Source: Alphaproteobacteria bacterium
GTDB lineage: Bacteria; Pseudomonadota; Alphaproteobacteria; JAGPBS01
Direction of reading: 5' to 3'
DNA: 43,616 nt
NCBI GenBank assembly: GCA_018063245.1
Contig: JAGPBS010000014.1
Coordinates: forward strand, 1 to 43,616
Positions 41,702 to 43,616 of this stretch are shown here, one piece after another (the first letter of the stretch is position 1; every line of letters starts with the position of its first letter). Below the pieces are notes generated by a model. The model was not told where the DNA came from. It did not search any database and saw nothing but the letters and a program-made list of their open reading frames with translations. The translations under genes and the position numbers were made by a program.

Positions 41702-42409
41702 ATGACATATAAAAATAAATTGAAAAAAGGAATCGCGGCTATCGGTGTTAGTTTTGTTGCGCTAATGACAGCTGCTCAAGCAGAAGCTGCAAATTATTAT
41801 CAGTTTGATATTGCAACCTGGCAAAAAGTTTTGTTTGCTCCAACACAGGTATTTGATTCAACTCCTACAAATCCATATGGATCGAATGGGACGAATAATA
41901 CAACGTATCAAGACTTTTCAATTACCTATCCATTTCAGGCTGATTTCAGTGCTCTCACAGACTATTCCATTCATCGATATGCATTGCCAGTGGCTGTAGA
42001 TTTATCAGCCTATGATGGTATTAAGATCTTTACATCAAATGAAAATGAATCACCTTGGACCTATGGTTTCAGATTCTTCAACCCTGATTTAAATTCCGTA
42101 ACAGATACATCTTTATTTGAAGTTGTGGCAGGTCCGGCAGGCGTATTTGGGATTAAGACGGTTGTGAATGGTGATTCACAAGTCTTTACAGTTGATTTCC
42201 AGCCAGGCGATTCTAAAATCATTCAGTATGTTCAATTTGAATTCTATGGCCAACATGGGGTGCTTCCAGGACTTAGGTCGAATGGGACAGAGGATACCAA
42301 TCCTGAGTTTAGAATTTATGTGGCAACGCCAGAACCAAGTTCAATAGCTTTGCTCGGTATGAGCTTGATGGGTATTATTGCGGCAGCTGGATATAATCGT
42401 CGTAAGTAA
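41702..42409 (+). CDS. PEP-CTERM sorting-signal exoprotein
   Basis: 235 residues. A signal peptide (about 1-30, ending AQAEA) is followed by a beta-rich extracellular domain of unknown type. The C-terminus is a textbook PEP-CTERM tag: TPEPSSIALLGMSLMGII, then a small hydrophobic helix and the basic end NRRK. Such proteins are sorted and cleaved by an exosortase and linked to exopolysaccharide production. The Asn/Thr-rich middle and lack of Cys fit an exported protein. AGGAGAG precedes the ATG. Expression probably needs sigma-54 (see promoter). A terminator follows. No exosortase or EPS gene is in the window. Confidence 0.88.
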   Translation: MTYKNKLKKGIAAIGVSFVALMTAAQAEAANYYQFDIATWQKVLFAPTQVFDSTPTNPYGSNGTNNTTYQDFSITYPFQADFSALTDYSIHRYALPVAVDLSAYDGIKIFTSNENESPWTYGFRFFNPDLNSVTDTSLFEVVAGPAGVFGIKTVVNGDSQVFTVDFQPGDSKIIQYVQFEFYGQHGVLPGLRSNGTEDTNPEFRIYVATPEPSSIALLGMSLMGIIAAAGYNRRK

Positions 42410-42429
42410 TGTCTATCAATAAATAAAAG

Positions 42430-42457
42430 AGCGTTCCATAAGGGGCGCTTTTTTTTT
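42430..42457 (+). terminator. Rho-independent terminator after the PEP-CTERM gene
   Basis: AGCGTTCC (42430-42437) pairs with GGGGCGCT (42442-42449; two G-T pairs) across a 4-nt loop, followed by a run of eight or more T. Confidence 0.88.
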
Positions 42458-42573
42458 GCAAAAAAGAATAATAATTCGATGCATTTTTTGCTCCATTTTT
42501 TAATAATTCACTGTTAGAATCGACTCCAGAATCAAAATAATAAAAAGAAGAAATGATCAAAAAAGAGGTATTC

Positions 42574-43383
42574 ATGTCAAAATCTGATTCAAAATCTGAA
42601 CTCGCTCATCCTTATCACCTTGTAGATCCTAGTCCATGGCCCCTGCTTGCTGCAATTGCTGCAGGTGTTCTTGCTTTTGGAGGTGTTTTGTTTATCCATG
42701 ATGGTATTCATTTTGTGCTGGGGCTTGGTGCTGTTGCCGTCCTCGTGATGATGTATATTTGGTGGCGTGATGTGATTAAAGAGGCCTTTGTTTTAAGGCT
42801 ACATACCAAAGTTGTAAAATTAGGGTTACGGTATGGGATGGTCCTCTTTATTACATCTGAGGTGATGTTCTTTGTGGCTTTCTTTTGGGCATATTTTAAT
42901 GCGAGCCTTTTCCCGACTGAGGCGATTGGTCATGTCTGGCCTCCTGCAACAGTCAAGCCTTTTAATGCTTTTGAACTGCCTTTTACAATGACCTTGATTC
43001 TATTGTTATCAGGGACAACAGTGACTTGGGCGCATCATGCGATACTTGATGGGAAGCAAAAAGAAGCATCACGCGCCTTATTGTTGACCATTCTACTAGG
43101 TGTGATGTTTACTTGTTTTCAGGCTTATGAGTATCATCATGCAAGTTTTGGCTTTAAAGATGGTATTTACTCATCAACATTCTACATGGCAACGGGTTTC
43201 CATGGCTTCCATGTGTTAATCGGAACAATCTTTTTGATTGTCTGCTGGTTCAGAAATGCAAAGGGTCAATTCACACCGAATGATCACTTTGGTTTTGAGG
43301 CTGCTGCATGGTATTGGCACTTTGTTGACGTTGTCTGGCTCTTTTTGTTTACAGCTGTTTACTGGTGGGGTTCTGCAGCTTGA
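42574..43383 (+). CDS. ctaE: Cytochrome c oxidase subunit III
   Basis: 269 residues from the ATG at 42574, which has AAAGAGG upstream; the in-frame ATG at 42553 lacks a site. Seven hydrophobic helices are visible. Family blocks are HPYHLVDPSPWPLL, WWRDVIKEA, GMVLFITSEVMFFVAFFWA (in part: SEVMFFVAFFWAYF), GTTVTWAHHA, GFHGFHVLIGTIFL and AAAWYWHFVDVVWLFLF. It is a core subunit of the aa3-type terminal oxidase in the inner membrane. The usual ctaB-ctaG neighbours are absent immediately upstream. Confidence 0.97.
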   Translation: MSKSDSKSELAHPYHLVDPSPWPLLAAIAAGVLAFGGVLFIHDGIHFVLGLGAVAVLVMMYIWWRDVIKEAFVLRLHTKVVKLGLRYGMVLFITSEVMFFVAFFWAYFNASLFPTEAIGHVWPPATVKPFNAFELPFTMTLILLLSGTTVTWAHHAILDGKQKEASRALLLTILLGVMFTCFQAYEYHHASFGFKDGIYSSTFYMATGFHGFHVLIGTIFLIVCWFRNAKGQFTPNDHFGFEAAAWYWHFVDVVWLFLFTAVYWWGSAA

Positions 43384-43407
43384 TAGAGTAGACGCAATGT
43401 CCAAAGT

Positions 43408-43520
43408 TGTCATTCCTGCGAAGGCGGGAATCCAGTAAAAACAATAAATTGGATTGGTTTTCGTTGAGAGATTCCTGGATCCTCGCCTCGTGTATAGTAA
43501 CGGATGATTGCCAAGACTCT
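43408..43520. repeat. Degraded palindromic intergenic element
   Basis: GTCATTCCTGCGAAGGCGGG at the left contains the hairpin ATTCCTGC/GCGGGAAT. CCTGGATCCTCGCCTCG lies to the right, but the expected closing GATGAC end is damaged (GGATGATTG). It belongs with the elements at 24241 and 35934. Short plus-strand frames over it are not genes. Confidence 0.6.
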
Positions 43521-43616
43521 TGTAATGTGCTATTAGGTATAAATTATTTAGTCATCAGAGGATACGCAAATGCAAATAAAATTACACGCTAACGCACGAA
43601 CAACACCTAAAATCAG
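43521..43616 (+). mobile_element. Left end of a probable IS481-family insertion sequence
   Basis: TGTAATGTGC at 43521 could be the left inverted end, since IS481 elements usually begin TGT. It is 49 bp before the transposase start and directly abuts the decayed palindromic element. The right end is outside the window, so the boundary is uncertain. Confidence 0.4.
43570..43616 (+). CDS. Probable IS481-type transposase, first 15 codons
   Basis: An ATG at 43570 with GAGGAT upstream opens a frame to the window edge: MQIKLHANARTTPKI. The K-x-H-x-N-A-R-T-T-P start is characteristic of IS481/IS3-type integrase-core transposases. Only the extreme N-terminus is seen; the HTH and DDE domains would follow outside. 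Confidence 0.5.
   Translation, partial: MQIKLHANARTTPKI

Noticed and set aside
43407-43592. 61-codon plus-strand ORF at the right end
   Set aside because: It begins in the palindromic repeat (SFLRRRESS is the usual chance translation of such elements).

Overview
The window (about 38-40% G+C by eye) looks like a chromosome segment of an alphaproteobacterium. The evidence is gene order: a split F0 operon with two b-type subunits (atpI-B-E-F'-F), a coiled-coil gene directly ahead of zapA, a 6S RNA between zapA and the 5-formyl-THF cyclo-ligase gene, and rplY-pth-ychF. Aerobic respiration is indicated by cytochrome oxidase subunit III, a Sco protein and a PCuAC copper chaperone. Several large orphan proteins carry eukaryote-like repeats (Sel1, LRR, TPR) and nuclear-localisation-like basic clusters. 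My inference is a host-associated lineage, for example Holosporales-like protist symbionts; this is not proven by the sequence.

Layout. 1-2593 (minus): 5' part of a glutaryl-CoA dehydrogenase gene, hflC and hflK. 2697-5060: mrp (plus) facing a Sel1-repeat gene (minus). 5198-7606 (minus): ychF, pth, rplY. 7850-11092 (plus): a hybrid histidine kinase with four PAS domains, three of them FixL-like. 11104-15645 (minus): glutaredoxin, an orphan, an exported trypsin-like protease, a Bax-inhibitor-1 family protein, a ROK sugar kinase and an EAL protein. 15711-21401: Sco (plus), a 1457-residue orphan (minus) and PCuAC (plus). 21510-24140 (plus): the F0 operon, with two hairpins between atpE and atpF'. 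24484-32569 (minus): a possible eight-gene transcript tkt-gapA-fbaB followed by five tandem diverged paralogues of an unrecognised LRR-like, two-TM family. 32685-35911 (plus): coiled-coil gene, zapA, 6S RNA, 5-FCL, TerC and a one-domain voltage-gated cation channel. 36104-43383: GNAT, an 896-residue LRR-like protein, tRNA-Ser(GGA) followed by a 30-bp tandem repeat that begins in the tRNA 3' end, a TPR protein, a PEP-CTERM protein behind a near-consensus sigma-54 promoter, and ctaE. The right edge cuts a probable IS481-type transposase.

The most novel items are the five-gene LRR-like/two-TM array behind the glycolytic genes and the sigma-54-driven PEP-CTERM gene, which is divergent from a TPR protein with an adhesin-like N-terminus. 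Others are the channel with a TLEGWPD filter, the FixL-like multi-PAS kinase, and the large orphans with NLS-like or F-box-like segments. Dispersed palindromic elements occupy three intergenic gaps.
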